Below, in pieces: positions 14,373-21,643 of a stretch of 29,126 nt of DNA. The position numbers and the translations under genes are program-made. Below the pieces are notes generated by a model that was not told the origin of the DNA, searched no databases, and saw only the letters and a program-made list of their open reading frames with translations. The DNA comes from an uncultured Clostridia bacterium. Lineage in GTDB: Bacteria > Bacillota > Clostridia > Oscillospirales > CAG-272. Position 1 is the first letter of the stretch; each line of letters begins with the position of its first letter. Where the stretch lies: NCBI GenBank assembly GCA_937898155.1, contig CALEJO010000205.1:1-29126 (forward strand), read 5' to 3'.

Positions 14373-16004
14373 ATGGCAAAAACTCTGATTTACGGCGTGG
14401 AAGCGAGAGACACCCTGCTCCGCGGCGTTGACAAACTCGCAGATACGGTCAAGATCACGATGGGCCCGAAGGGCAGAAACGTCGTTCTTGACAAAAAATA
14501 CGGTGCTCCGCTGATCACCAACGACGGTGTGACGATCGCCAAAGAGATCGAGCTCGAAGACGGCGCCGAGAATATGGGCGCACAGCTCGTCAAGGAAGTC
14601 GCGACGAAGACGAACGACGCGGCAGGTGACGGCACCACGACCGCGACGCTGCTCGCGCAGGTCCTCATCCACGAGGGCATGAAGAATATCGCCGCGGGCG
14701 CCAATCCGATGGTCATTCGCAAGGGCATCTCCAAAGCGGTGGATAAAGCCGTCGAGAGCCTCGTCAAAAACTCCAAGAAAGTCAACGGTTCGACCGACAT
14801 CGCGCGTGTCGGCGCGATCTCCGCGAGCGACGAGGTGATCGGCAAGCTGATCGCCGACGCGATGGAGAAGGTTTCGCACGACGGCGTCATCACCGTCGAG
14901 GAATCCAAATCCGCCGAGACCTACTGCGAGGTCGTCGAAGGCATGCAGTTCGACCGCGGATATATCTCCCCCTATATGGTGACCGACACCGACAAAATGG
15001 AAGCCGTCATCGACGACGCGCTCCTGCTCATCACCGACAAGAAGATCTCGAACATTCAGGACATCCTACCCCTGCTCGAACAGGTCGTCAAGACCGGTCA
15101 GAAGCTCGTCATCATCGCCGAGGACATCGAGGGCGAGGCGCTCACCACGCTGATCCTCAATAAGCTCCGCGGCACGTTCACCTGCGTCGGCGTCAAAGCG
15201 CCCGGCTTCGGTGACAGACGCAAGGAAATGCTCCGCGACATCGCGATCCTTACGGGCGGCGAGGTCATCACGAGCGAGCTCGGTCTCGAACTGAACGCCG
15301 CGACAGTCGATATGCTCGGCCACGCGCGCCAGGTCAAGATCAATAAGGACAACACGATCATCGTGGACGGTGCGGGCGATCCCTCCGAGATCAAAGCGCG
15401 CGTCGCGCAGATCCGCGCTTCTCTCGAAACGACCACGTCCGAATTCGATAAAGAAAAACTCCAAGAGCGTCTTGCGAAGCTCGCGGGCGGTGTTGCCGTC
15501 ATCAAAGTCGGCGCCGCGACCGAGATCGAGATGAAAGAGAAAAAGCTCCGCATCGAAGACGCGCTCAACGCGACGAAAGCGGCAGTCGAGGAAGGCATCG
15601 TCTGCGGCGGCGGTGTGGCATTCCTCAATACGATCAAAGACGTCAAAACGTTGCTCTCCACCGTGGACGGCGATGAAAAGACCGGCGTGAAGATCGTTCT
15701 GAAAGCGCTCGAAGAGCCCGTCCGTCAGATCGCCGCGAACGCCGGCTACGAAGGCGCCGTCGTCATCGACAAAATCGTCTCGAAGAACAAACCCGGCTTC
15801 GGCTTCGACGCTTATAACGAAAAATACGTCGATATGTTTGAAGCGGGCATCATCGACCCCGCCAAGGTTTCCCGTTGCGCGTTGCAGAACGCCGCGTCGG
15901 TCGCCGCGACCGTCCTCACCACCGAGGCGCTCGTCGTCGACATCAAGGAACCCGAGCCCGCCGCTCCCGCGGGAGCAGGCGCCGGCATGGGCGGTATGTA
16001 TTGA
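14373..16004 (+). CDS. groEL: Chaperonin GroEL
   Basis: This 543-residue protein is a complete group I chaperonin. The ATP-binding region has KITMGPKGRNVVLDKKYG and DAAGDGTTTATLLAQ. Further typical blocks are KAPGFGDRRKEMLRDIA and EEGIVCGGGVAFL. The C-terminal tail is the Gly/Met repeat GAGAGMGGMY. It works with GroES in ATP-driven folding. AGGAGG precedes the ATG. The stop is only about 10 bases before the left end of the AT-rich cassette, so the native groEL terminator may have been displaced. Confidence 0.98.
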   Translation: MAKTLIYGVEARDTLLRGVDKLADTVKITMGPKGRNVVLDKKYGAPLITNDGVTIAKEIELEDGAENMGAQLVKEVATKTNDAAGDGTTTATLLAQVLIHEGMKNIAAGANPMVIRKGISKAVDKAVESLVKNSKKVNGSTDIARVGAISASDEVIGKLIADAMEKVSHDGVITVEESKSAETYCEVVEGMQFDRGYISPYMVTDTDKMEAVIDDALLLITDKKISNIQDILPLLEQVVKTGQKLVIIAEDIEGEALTTLILNKLRGTFTCVGVKAPGFGDRRKEMLRDIAILTGGEVITSELGLELNAATVDMLGHARQVKINKDNTIIVDGAGDPSEIKARVAQIRASLETTTSEFDKEKLQERLAKLAGGVAVIKVGAATEIEMKEKKLRIEDALNATKAAVEEGIVCGGGVAFLNTIKDVKTLLSTVDGDEKTGVKIVLKALEEPVRQIAANAGYEGAVVIDKIVSKNKPGFGFDAYNEKYVDMFEAGIIDPAKVSRCALQNAASVAATVLTTEALVVDIKEPEPAAPAGAGAGMGGMY

Positions 16005-16013
16005 TCCAACCCG

Positions 16014-16054
16014 AAAAAGGGGCTGTGGCTGATGCCACCGCCACATAAGGAAGT
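16014..16054. repeat. Left inverted repeat of the cassette, also an outward terminator hairpin
   Basis: GGCTGTGGC (16021-16029) pairs with GCCACCGCC (16034-16042) with one mismatch, and on the minus strand this is followed by CC and five T. The sequence matches 17491-17524 in inverse orientation with a small insertion. Confidence 0.6.
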
Positions 16055-16069
16055 ATTTTGAAAATACTT
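16051..16069. repeat. Perfect palindrome AAGTATTTT-g-AAAATACTT
   Basis: Nine-base arms surround one central base, flanked by GCCAC and GTGGC that can extend the stem across a 6-base bulge. Role unknown. It abuts the left repeat of the cassette. Confidence 0.6.
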
Positions 16070-16091
16070 GTGGCAAGGTATAAAGCGGTCG

Positions 16092-16131
16092 AAAGGAGAC
16101 AGAAACCATTCGTTTGGTGACTGTCTCCTTT
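16092..16131 (+). terminator. Terminator after groEL
   Basis: AAAGGAGACAG (16092-16102) pairs with CTGTCTCCTTT (16121-16131), with an inner ACCA/TGGT pairing, and the right arm runs into a T-rich tail. It lies inside the AT-rich cassette rather than directly at the groEL stop. Confidence 0.8.
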
Positions 16132-16222
16132 TGATTTTGAAAAAAACCTTCTCACACATTTGTCTTTTCTCCGGCATTGAGATAAAATAATGGTGCAATC
16201 AAAAATGCAGGAGGAAAACATT

Positions 16223-16261
16223 ATGGAAATCACTTACACAGAGAAAAACGGCATTGGTTGA
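16223..16261 (+). pseudogene. TnpV 5' remnant
   Basis: AGGAGG precedes an ATG at 16223 coding MEITYTEKNGIG and a stop. This resembles the start of some TnpV proteins; the rest is missing. It points to a decayed transposon in the cassette. The match is short, so confidence is limited. Confidence 0.4.
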
Positions 16262-16293
16262 TTATAGTATTAACCAAAACATCCAAATTAAAA

Positions 16294-16323
16294 GCCGAGA
16301 GCGACCAAACGATTGCTCTCGGC
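16294..16323 (-). terminator. Hairpin copy 1, terminator of the methyltransferase gene
   Basis: GCCGAGAGC (16294-16302) pairs with GCTCTCGGC (16315-16323). On the minus strand it is followed by TTTTAATTT, and it begins 15 bases after the methyltransferase stop. It is nearly identical to the hairpin at 17348-17379. Confidence 0.7.
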
Positions 16324-16338
16324 GATGTTGTTATATAT

Positions 16339-17238
16339 TTATTTTTCAAACACAAGAATGCTACCTAATTTTTCATCCATCAGTCGCTTGTAAAATTTGA
16401 ATCCAACGGCTCTTAACAGCTCTTCTACACCTTCGGCAGACGTGTACATTCTTATTTGCTTTGCCCAATATATCATTTCTTCCTCGGAGAAGCCGTATTG
16501 TTCAAATCTTGCATACGCTTGCATTTTATTAGTATTCAAGCAGTGCAAAACGATTTTTCCTTCGGGCATTAATACCCTATACGCTTCCTCTATGATTGTA
16601 GGAATTTCTCGACATTCTTCCAAACCTGCGTTAGAGTATACTGAGGTAAACATACAATCTTCAAAAGGCAGTTTCCATAGCGATGTAGCAATACCTAATC
16701 CGCTTATGTTATAGTATTTAGCAAGAGCATCAGCATTTTTTGCACAGACAAAATCTATATCAACACCCATATAATAATCGTGAGGTGTCATTTCTCTCAT
16801 CACCGCGTTCGTTCCACCGCCCGCACCTATCGTGAGTTCAAGAATACGATTCTCTTGTTGATGTAGAATACTATCCGTGTAGAATTTCCAAAATGAAGGA
16901 TTATTTTCTTGCCATTTTGACGCTTGTTTGGCTTTTTGTTCTCCATTATCGATTTTAGAACTTATAGAAATAGCCTTAATCATCGAATTTGTATCAATAT
17001 CATCACTAAGCTCATTCCTGCCCGAAATCCAAAAAGGCTGCCCAACCTTTGCATAGTTTTCTAATCGACGAATGAATTCTGCTTTATTTGGGATAACCGA
17101 CTTGAAAAACGATTCTTGATTCTTATGGTAATTTTCAAAATCGTGTGGATAAAATCTATCGCTATTCTGCTTTGTAAAGGTCTTTAAGACATCAATATCA
17201 TCCCAAAACAAAACTTCATCCAACGCATTCAAAATCAT
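16339..17238 (-). CDS. Class I SAM-dependent methyltransferase
   Basis: This 299-residue protein has a C-terminal Rossmann methyltransferase domain (about residues 130-245). Motif I is ILELTIGAGGGTNAV, the acidic ribose-binding position is in YMGVDIDF, and LWKLPFEDCMFTSVYSNAGL and EAYRVLMPEGKIVLH follow. This is the Methyltransf_11 pattern. The N-terminal 130 residues are not recognised and may bind the substrate. AGGAG lies 9 bases before the ATG. The gene is strongly AT-rich compared with its surroundings and lies between twin hairpins inside the cassette, so recent acquisition is likely. The target is unknown: a small molecule or a peptide is possible, and a DNA methylase is unlikely because no target-recognition motifs are seen. 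Confidence 0.8.
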   Translation of the reverse strand: MILNALDEVLFWDDIDVLKTFTKQNSDRFYPHDFENYHKNQESFFKSVIPNKAEFIRRLENYAKVGQPFWISGRNELSDDIDTNSMIKAISISSKIDNGEQKAKQASKWQENNPSFWKFYTDSILHQQENRILELTIGAGGGTNAVMREMTPHDYYMGVDIDFVCAKNADALAKYYNISGLGIATSLWKLPFEDCMFTSVYSNAGLEECREIPTIIEEAYRVLMPEGKIVLHCLNTNKMQAYARFEQYGFSEEEMIYWAKQIRMYTSAEGVEELLRAVGFKFYKRLMDEKLGSILVFEK

Positions 17239-17267
17239 CTGCCAGCACTCCTTTTTTGATTTGATAA

Positions 17268-17296
17268 ATTATAACATATTAATTATGCAAATACAA
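17268..17296 (-). promoter_or_regulatory. Sigma-A promoter of the methyltransferase gene
   Basis: On the minus strand, TTGTAT (17296-17291), 17 bases, TATAAT (17273-17268), about 30 bases before the ATG. Confidence 0.6.
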
Positions 17297-17299
17297 GAC

Positions 17300-17328
17300 T
17301 TGATTTTTTACCGATTTTGTGGTATAAT
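17300..17328 (+). promoter_or_regulatory. Divergent sigma-A promoter for a short plus-strand transcript
   Basis: TTGATT (17300-17305), 17 bases, TATAAT (17323-17328). Its -35 lies only 3 bases from the -35 of the methyltransferase promoter, so the two polymerases would compete. Confidence 0.6.
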
Positions 17329-17347
17329 ATATGTGTAAAAAGTTCAC

Positions 17348-17379
17348 CGCCGAGAGCGACCAAATGGTTGCTCCCGGCG
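17348..17379. repeat. Hairpin copy 2 of the cassette
   Basis: CGCCGAGAGC and CTCCCGGCG form a stem around a loop with CCAAATGG. The core matches copy 1 at 16294-16323 at all but a few bases and in the same orientation. The two copies flank the methyltransferase gene and its promoter. Confidence 0.7.
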
Positions 17380-17490
17380 ATTTCGCTATTATGAAATCCG
17401 CGAAGAGAAAGGAAAGATCTCATAATCCGAAACGAGAAAAACGGTGTAATCCCATTTCTGAGATTACACCGTATCCCCACATCGGAAAAA

Positions 17491-17524
17491 CATCCTTATG
17501 TGGCTGTGGCTGACAGCCCCTTTT
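17491..17524. repeat. Right inverted repeat of the cassette, also a plus-strand terminator
   Basis: CATCCTTATGTGGCTGTGGC and the following TGACAGCCCCTTTT repeat the left end in inverse orientation. GGCTGT/ACAGCC plus the T-run after 17519 would stop plus-strand transcription before the sugar isomerase operon. Confidence 0.6.
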
Positions 17525-17552
17525 CTTTTTTTGTTTATTTTTGTCCGACGGC

Positions 17553-17581
17553 TTGCAATTTTCGCGGTCAAGTGATAGAAT
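17553..17581 (+). promoter_or_regulatory. Sigma-A promoter of the sugar isomerase operon
   Basis: TTGCAA (17553-17558), 17 bases, TAGAAT (17576-17581), 42 bases before the ATG at 17623. Confidence 0.55.
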
Positions 17582-17622
17582 AAAAAACAGAAAAAACGCC
17601 TTGACAGAGAAAGGAATTTTCT

Positions 17623-18474
17623 ATGAAAGCAGCCATTTTCGCCGCTTCCGTCGCCAAAAAGCGAGAGGGCGGTTTCCGCACGCCGGAGGAATGTATCGGT
17701 CTTTGCGCCGACGCCGGCTATTCCGTGATCGACTGGTCGCCGAACTACGACCGTCCCGACTGGCAGGAGGACGTGGATCGCGCCGTGATCGCCGCGGAGC
17801 GCCACGGTGTCACCATCGTGCAGAGCCACGCGCCTTATAATTTCTACCGCCGCGCGCCGATCGAAGAATTTGACGCACAGCTCGGGCAAAGCGTGGACGC
17901 GGCGATCCGACTCGGCGTCAAGGATTTCGTTTTCCATTTTGACGAATATCACCCCGCGCCCGGCGAGCCGTTCGATCCCGACAAGGCAATGGAGACGATC
18001 TATGCGCTTTTTGCGCCGCACATCGAAAAAACGATTTCTCACGGCATCAACGCCGCGCTCGAAACGGCGATCGAGGATCATATCCGCGTGCGTCAGGACG
18101 AACGCTCGCATTATTCCGGCATCTTTGAAGAAGTAGAGGCGGCGATCGCCCGTTTTCACGATCCCCGCGTCACGTGCTGCTGGGACTTCGGCCACGCGCA
18201 ACTCGCTTACGGTGACAGGCACGTCGAAAATCTCACCCGCATGGGCAAAAAAATCTCCTGCCTGCACGTGCACGACAATTATTACGGCAAAGATTTGCAC
18301 CTGATGCCTTACCTCGGCAATCTCGATTGGGAGACGCTCATTCCCGCGCTGAAAGCGACGGGCTACGACGGTGCGCTTCCCTTTGAACTGGGCTATGCCT
18401 GCCTGCCGGACGCACTCGTTCCCGAATTTTTGAAACTGACTTATCACGCAATGGATTCCCTTTGCCGTCTGTGA
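17623..18474 (+). CDS. Sugar phosphate isomerase/epimerase (xylose isomerase-like TIM barrel)
   Basis: This 283-residue protein is of the AP endonuclease 2/xylose isomerase-like TIM-barrel family. Likely metal ligands are the Glu in AALETAIEDH, the Asp and His in CCWDFGHAQLAYG, the His residues in CLHVHDNYYGKDLHL, and the Glu in LPFELGYACL. Such enzymes interconvert sugars, inositols or their keto forms in the cytoplasm. AAAGG before the ATG supports the start. A Gfo/Idh/MocA dehydrogenase starts 19 bases after its stop, a pairing typical of pathways for uncommon sugars or cyclitols. The exact substrate cannot be told from the sequence. Confidence 0.85.
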   Translation: MKAAIFAASVAKKREGGFRTPEECIGLCADAGYSVIDWSPNYDRPDWQEDVDRAVIAAERHGVTIVQSHAPYNFYRRAPIEEFDAQLGQSVDAAIRLGVKDFVFHFDEYHPAPGEPFDPDKAMETIYALFAPHIEKTISHGINAALETAIEDHIRVRQDERSHYSGIFEEVEAAIARFHDPRVTCCWDFGHAQLAYGDRHVENLTRMGKKISCLHVHDNYYGKDLHLMPYLGNLDWETLIPALKATGYDGALPFELGYACLPDALVPEFLKLTYHAMDSLCRL

Positions 18475-18493
18475 TTTTGAAAGGAGAATTTGT

Positions 18494-19756
18494 ATGAAAA
18501 AAAGAATTACCGTCGCCATCATCGGATGCGGCAACCGCGGTTGCGTCGTCTACGGACACCATATGACGGAGTCCTTCCCCGACAAATATCAGATCGTCGC
18601 GCTTTGCGACATTCAGGCACGTGTCGTCGAACGGCAGGGGGAAGCGTTCAGCATTCCCGCAGAAAACCGCTTCACGAGCGAAGAAGCATTTTTTGCCGAA
18701 AAACGCGCCGACCTGCTCGTGATTGCCACGCAGGACCAAGACCACGTTCGCATGACGGTGAAAGGGCTTGAACTCGGCTATGACATCCTCGTCGAAAAGC
18801 CGCTGACGTCGAGCCGCGAGGAATGCCGTCAGCTTCTCGACGCGCAGAAAAAATATGGCGGAAAGGTGCTCGTCGGCCACGTTCTGCGCTACGCGCCCGC
18901 GTTCCGCAAAGCGGAGGAACTGCTTCGCTCCGGCGTGATCGGCAAGCTGATCACCATCGAATCGCTCGAACAGGTTTGGTTCGGGCATTACGCGCACAGC
19001 TTCACGCGCGGCAACTGGCGCCGCTCCGACGAAACCTCGCCGATGATCATCGCAAAATGTTGCCACGACTTCGATCTGCTCCAGTATTACGCGGGCTCGA
19101 AATGCGAGAGCTTGTCCTCGGTAGGCGACCTCACCTGGTTCAAAGCCGAAAACGCGCCCGAAGGCGCAACCGAGCGTTGTGCCGATTGCCCGCACATCGA
19201 AACCTGCCCTTACAGCGCGAAACGCATTTATCTCGACCGCTGGAAACGGCGCGGCGGAAATTACGCGTTCACGAGCACCGCTGTCTTCACGCGCCCGATC
19301 ACCGAGGAAGCCATTTGGGAGATGCTCCGCACGAGCCCCTATGGCCGTTGCGTCTACCATTGCGATAACAACGTCGTCGATCATCAGCTCACCACGATGA
19401 CCTTTGAAAACGGGGTCAAAGCGACGCTGACCATGATGGCGTTCACCGGAAGCGGCGGCAGAATCATGCGATTCCACGGTTCGCTCGGCGAGATCATTCT
19501 CGATGAAGAGGCGGAATATGTCAAACTCAAACGGTTCAGCGAAGACGATCAGATTTGGAAGTTCGACGAGCTTGTGACGGTCAATGCCGAAGGACACGGT
19601 GGCGGCGACTACGCGCTCGTTTCGGAGCTTTACACGACGCTGACCGACGAAAGCGAAGCCAGAACGTCGCTGGAAGCGTCCGTCGAGAGCCACCTGATGG
19701 CGATCGCCGCGGAGGAATCGCGCCTCGCCGGCGGTGAAAGAAAACTTGTCCATTGA
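18494..19756 (+). CDS. Gfo/Idh/MocA family oxidoreductase
   Basis: This 420-residue NAD(P)-dependent dehydrogenase has a Rossmann start VAIIGCGNRG (residues about 7-16) and the conserved EKPLT motif near residue 103, with the catalytic-region lysine. GHVLRYAPAFRKAEELL and KCCHDFDLLQYYAGSK follow. An inserted cysteine cluster, CADCPHIETCPYSA (about residues 235-248), is typical of one subfamily and may bind a metal. It would oxidise or reduce a sugar or inositol hydroxyl and is very likely to act with the upstream isomerase/epimerase. AAGGAG precedes the start. Family firm, substrate unknown. Confidence 0.9.
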   Translation: MKKRITVAIIGCGNRGCVVYGHHMTESFPDKYQIVALCDIQARVVERQGEAFSIPAENRFTSEEAFFAEKRADLLVIATQDQDHVRMTVKGLELGYDILVEKPLTSSREECRQLLDAQKKYGGKVLVGHVLRYAPAFRKAEELLRSGVIGKLITIESLEQVWFGHYAHSFTRGNWRRSDETSPMIIAKCCHDFDLLQYYAGSKCESLSSVGDLTWFKAENAPEGATERCADCPHIETCPYSAKRIYLDRWKRRGGNYAFTSTAVFTRPITEEAIWEMLRTSPYGRCVYHCDNNVVDHQLTTMTFENGVKATLTMMAFTGSGGRIMRFHGSLGEIILDEEAEYVKLKRFSEDDQIWKFDELVTVNAEGHGGGDYALVSELYTTLTDESEARTSLEASVESHLMAIAAEESRLAGGERKLVH

Positions 19757-19772
19757 GTAAAGGAGCAAAAAG

Positions 19773-20177
19773 ATGAAGAAAATCGCTTTGATCGTTTTTG
19801 CTATGCTCTTCCTTGCCGCCGGTTTAGTCGGGTGCGGCGAATATTCTTCCCATTATCACGCGGTCGGGCACGTCGTTTCCGCTCATTCCGATTCCGCTTG
19901 GATGAGTTTCATCGAATTTGAGGGGACCGAAGTTTTCAAATTGAAACGCAAAAGCGGCGACTTAACGACCATCCGGTATTCCGGAAGTCTGGAAACCGGA
20001 AATCTGACCGTATATTACGACTGCGGAGGAAAGAAGCTGGAGCTGTTTTCCCTTTCTGCCGGAGATGAGATCGAGAGTTCCGGCGGATATCTCCCGGAAG
20101 ATACGGTTTATGTCATCGTCGAAACAACGGAAAAATGCTGCAACGGAGCGCTCAGCTTCGAGATCGCGTCCGACTGA
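19773..20177 (+). CDS. Small lipoprotein
   Basis: This 134-residue protein has a lipoprotein signal (MKKIALIVFAMLFLAAGLVG then Cys21), so it is anchored outside the membrane. The mature part is about 114 residues, beta-rich in appearance, with Cys91 and the pair Cys123-Cys124. No family was recognised. It starts 16 bases after the dehydrogenase with AAAGGAG and is the last gene of the operon, closed by a strong terminator. Its place after a sugar-conversion pair hints at nothing specific. Confidence 0.7.
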   Translation: MKKIALIVFAMLFLAAGLVGCGEYSSHYHAVGHVVSAHSDSAWMSFIEFEGTEVFKLKRKSGDLTTIRYSGSLETGNLTVYYDCGGKKLELFSLSAGDEIESSGGYLPEDTVYVIVETTEKCCNGALSFEIASD

Positions 20178-20206
20178 AACGCCCCGATTGATCCAATCAA
20201 AAAACG

Positions 20207-20240
20207 ACCCGCCGAAGAGGAAACCCTCTTCGGCGGGTTT
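20207..20240. terminator. Strong bidirectional terminator
   Basis: ACCCGCCGAAGAGG (20207-20220) pairs perfectly with 20225-20238 around an AAAC loop, followed by TTTTG. It lies between the lipoprotein gene and the convergent UDP-GlcNAc epimerase gene. Confidence 0.9.
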
Positions 20241-20257
20241 TGATTTCTGTCATTGCG

Positions 20258-21382
20258 TCAGCGTGCCGCGGGGCGATATTCTTCGCAGGCGCCGAATTCG
20301 AGAACATCCGCGATCCGCTCGCAGGCGCGACCGTCGCCGTAAGGATTCGCGGCGTGATGCATCGCTTCATAAGCCGCCGGATCGTCGAGCAGACGCATAA
20401 ACTCGGCATAAATCGTTTCTTCGTCCGTCCCGACCAGTTTGAGCGTGCCCGTTTCGATCCCCTCGGGGCGCTCGGTCGTCTCACGCATCACCAGCACCGG
20501 CTTGCCGTAAGACGGACATTCCTCCTGAATCCCGCCGGAATCGGTGAGACAAAGATAGCATCTCGCTTCAAAGTTATGGCAATCCTCGACGCCGATCGGC
20601 TCGATGAGATGGATTCGGTCGCAACCGCCGAGCTCTTCCTCCGCCGCTTTTCGGACAGCCGGATTCATGTGGATCGGATAGATCGCCTTGACATCGGAAT
20701 GCTCGTCAAGCACGCGGCGGATCGCGCGGAACATCCGTCGCATCGGCTCGCCGAGGTTTTCGCGCCGATGTGCCGTGATCAGGATCATGCGGCAGTCCTG
20801 CGCCCAGTCGAGCTCGGGATGACGATAGTTCTCCGTGACCGTCTGCTTCATCGCGTCGATCACCGTATTCCCCGTCACCCAGATCGTCTTCCGGTCTTTC
20901 CCCTCCGCGATCAAATGCTCCCGCGCGAGCGCGGTCGGCGCGAAATGATACCGTGCCAAAATGCCGACCGCCTGCCGGTTAAATTCCTCGGGATACGGCG
21001 AATCGGTGCGATAGGTGCGGAGCCCCGCCTCGACGTGCCCGACAGGAATTTGCAGATAGAAGCACGCGAGCGCCGTCGCAAACGTCGTGGACGTGTCCCC
21101 GTGCACCAGCACCACGTCCGGTTTCATCTCTTCCAGCACCGTTTTCATGCGCGAAAGAATCGTCGAAGTGATGTCAAACAGCGTTTGATTCTCTTTCATG
21201 ATCGAAAGATCAATATCCGGCTTGACGGCAAACGCCGCCAGCACGGGATCGAGCATTTGCCGATGCTGTCCCGTCACGCAGACGAGCGTGCGGAACGCGG
21301 AACGCTTTTTCAGCTCGCGGACGAGCGGACACATTTTGATCGCTTCCGGCCGTGTGCCGAATACCAATAAAACCGTTTTCAT
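20258..21382 (-). CDS. wecB: UDP-N-acetylglucosamine 2-epimerase (non-hydrolysing)
   Basis: This 374-residue enzyme has the complete set of family blocks: VFGTRPEAIKMCPLVREL at the start, VHGDTSTTFATALACFY, HVEAGLRTYRTDSPYPEEFN, LITAHRRENLG, DSGGIQEECPSYGKPVLVMR and ETTERPEGIETGT. It interconverts UDP-GlcNAc and UDP-ManNAc in the cytoplasm, feeding teichoic acid linkage units or capsule. In Gram-positives it is also called mnaA. No other wall-polymer gene is nearby. A 40-codon frame begins upstream and may be co-transcribed. The length and ends are normal. Confidence 0.93.
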   Translation of the reverse strand: MKTVLLVFGTRPEAIKMCPLVRELKKRSAFRTLVCVTGQHRQMLDPVLAAFAVKPDIDLSIMKENQTLFDITSTILSRMKTVLEEMKPDVVLVHGDTSTTFATALACFYLQIPVGHVEAGLRTYRTDSPYPEEFNRQAVGILARYHFAPTALAREHLIAEGKDRKTIWVTGNTVIDAMKQTVTENYRHPELDWAQDCRMILITAHRRENLGEPMRRMFRAIRRVLDEHSDVKAIYPIHMNPAVRKAAEEELGGCDRIHLIEPIGVEDCHNFEARCYLCLTDSGGIQEECPSYGKPVLVMRETTERPEGIETGTLKLVGTDEETIYAEFMRLLDDPAAYEAMHHAANPYGDGRACERIADVLEFGACEEYRPAAR

Positions 21383-21431
21383 GAAAGTCTCCTTTTGGAC
21401 AAAGAGTGAAGTATTCCCCCGTCGAATCGGC

Positions 21432-21554
21432 TCACGGGATCCACCATTCGGGTGTGATCTCCCCGAGCGTGACGGTTTTCCCTGTGGCGAGGTCGAGCAT
21501 GCTTCGCCAATCGTTTTCGTGGATCAGTCGAATCTCCAACCGCTCCGTTTTCAT
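21432..21554 (-). CDS. Short 40-residue protein upstream of the epimerase
   Basis: A frame of 40 codons starts at 21554 with GAGGGA about 8 bases upstream and stops 49 bases before the epimerase start. The peptide begins MKTERLEIRLIHENDW, which recalls the start of GNAT acetyltransferases, but the rest (TGKTVTLGEITPEWWIP) does not continue as one. It may be a degenerate acetyltransferase start or a leader peptide. A TATAAT box (21594-21589, minus strand) lies about 35 bases upstream. Confidence 0.4.
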   Translation of the reverse strand: MKTERLEIRLIHENDWRSMLDLATGKTVTLGEITPEWWIP

Positions 21555-21606
21555 CTGCGTTTCCCTCACATACTGATTGATTGAGATTATTATAGCATAT
21601 TGAATT

Positions 21607-21625
21607 CGAAAAAGTGGGTTTTTCG
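21607..21625 (-). terminator. AT-rich hairpin after the 5'-nucleotidase
   Basis: CGAAAAA (21607-21613) pairs with TTTTTCG (21619-21625) around GTGGG, 18 bases after the nucleotidase stop on the minus strand. It has no extra T-run beyond the stem. Confidence 0.4.
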
Positions 21626-21643
21626 TCTTATTGCAAAAAGTGC

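Larger units (their letters stand above)
16014..17524. mobile_element. AT-rich cassette with inverted-repeat ends carrying a methyltransferase
   Basis: The ends are related inverted repeats (16014-16054 and 17491-17524). Each includes the motif CCTTATGTGGC...CAGCCCCTTTT read outward and forms an outward-facing hairpin plus T run. Inside are a TnpV 5' remnant, two near-identical hairpins and one methyltransferase gene, all visibly AT-richer than the flanking groEL and sugar-isomerase genes. No transposase is present, so if mobile it would depend on another element. The boundaries are inferred from the repeats. No target-site duplication was recognised with certainty. Confidence 0.45.
17335..17530 (+). 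ncRNA. Candidate short structured RNA or leader
   Basis: A strong promoter would start RNA near 17335. The RNA would contain the hairpin 17348-17379, a second hairpin (ACGGTGTAATC at 17441-17451 with its complement 17462-17472) and a terminator-like end (GGCTGT at 17502-17507, ACAGCC at 17513-17518, then T-rich). The length would be about 190 bases. A 60-codon frame (17331-17513, starting MCKKFTAESDQMVAPGDF) also spans it, so a small protein cannot be excluded. No match to a known RNA family was recognised. Confidence 0.35.

Noticed and set aside
15066..16109. Minus-strand open frame opposite groEL
   Set aside because: Fully antisense to a textbook groEL; composition typical of a shadow frame.
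18338..19768. Long minus-strand frame opposite the Gfo/Idh/MocA gene
   Set aside because: Antisense to a well-supported dehydrogenase; no ribosome site or domain.
20240..21370. Plus-strand frame of 376 codons opposite the UDP-GlcNAc epimerase
   Set aside because: The minus strand holds every motif of the epimerase; the plus frame is a shadow.
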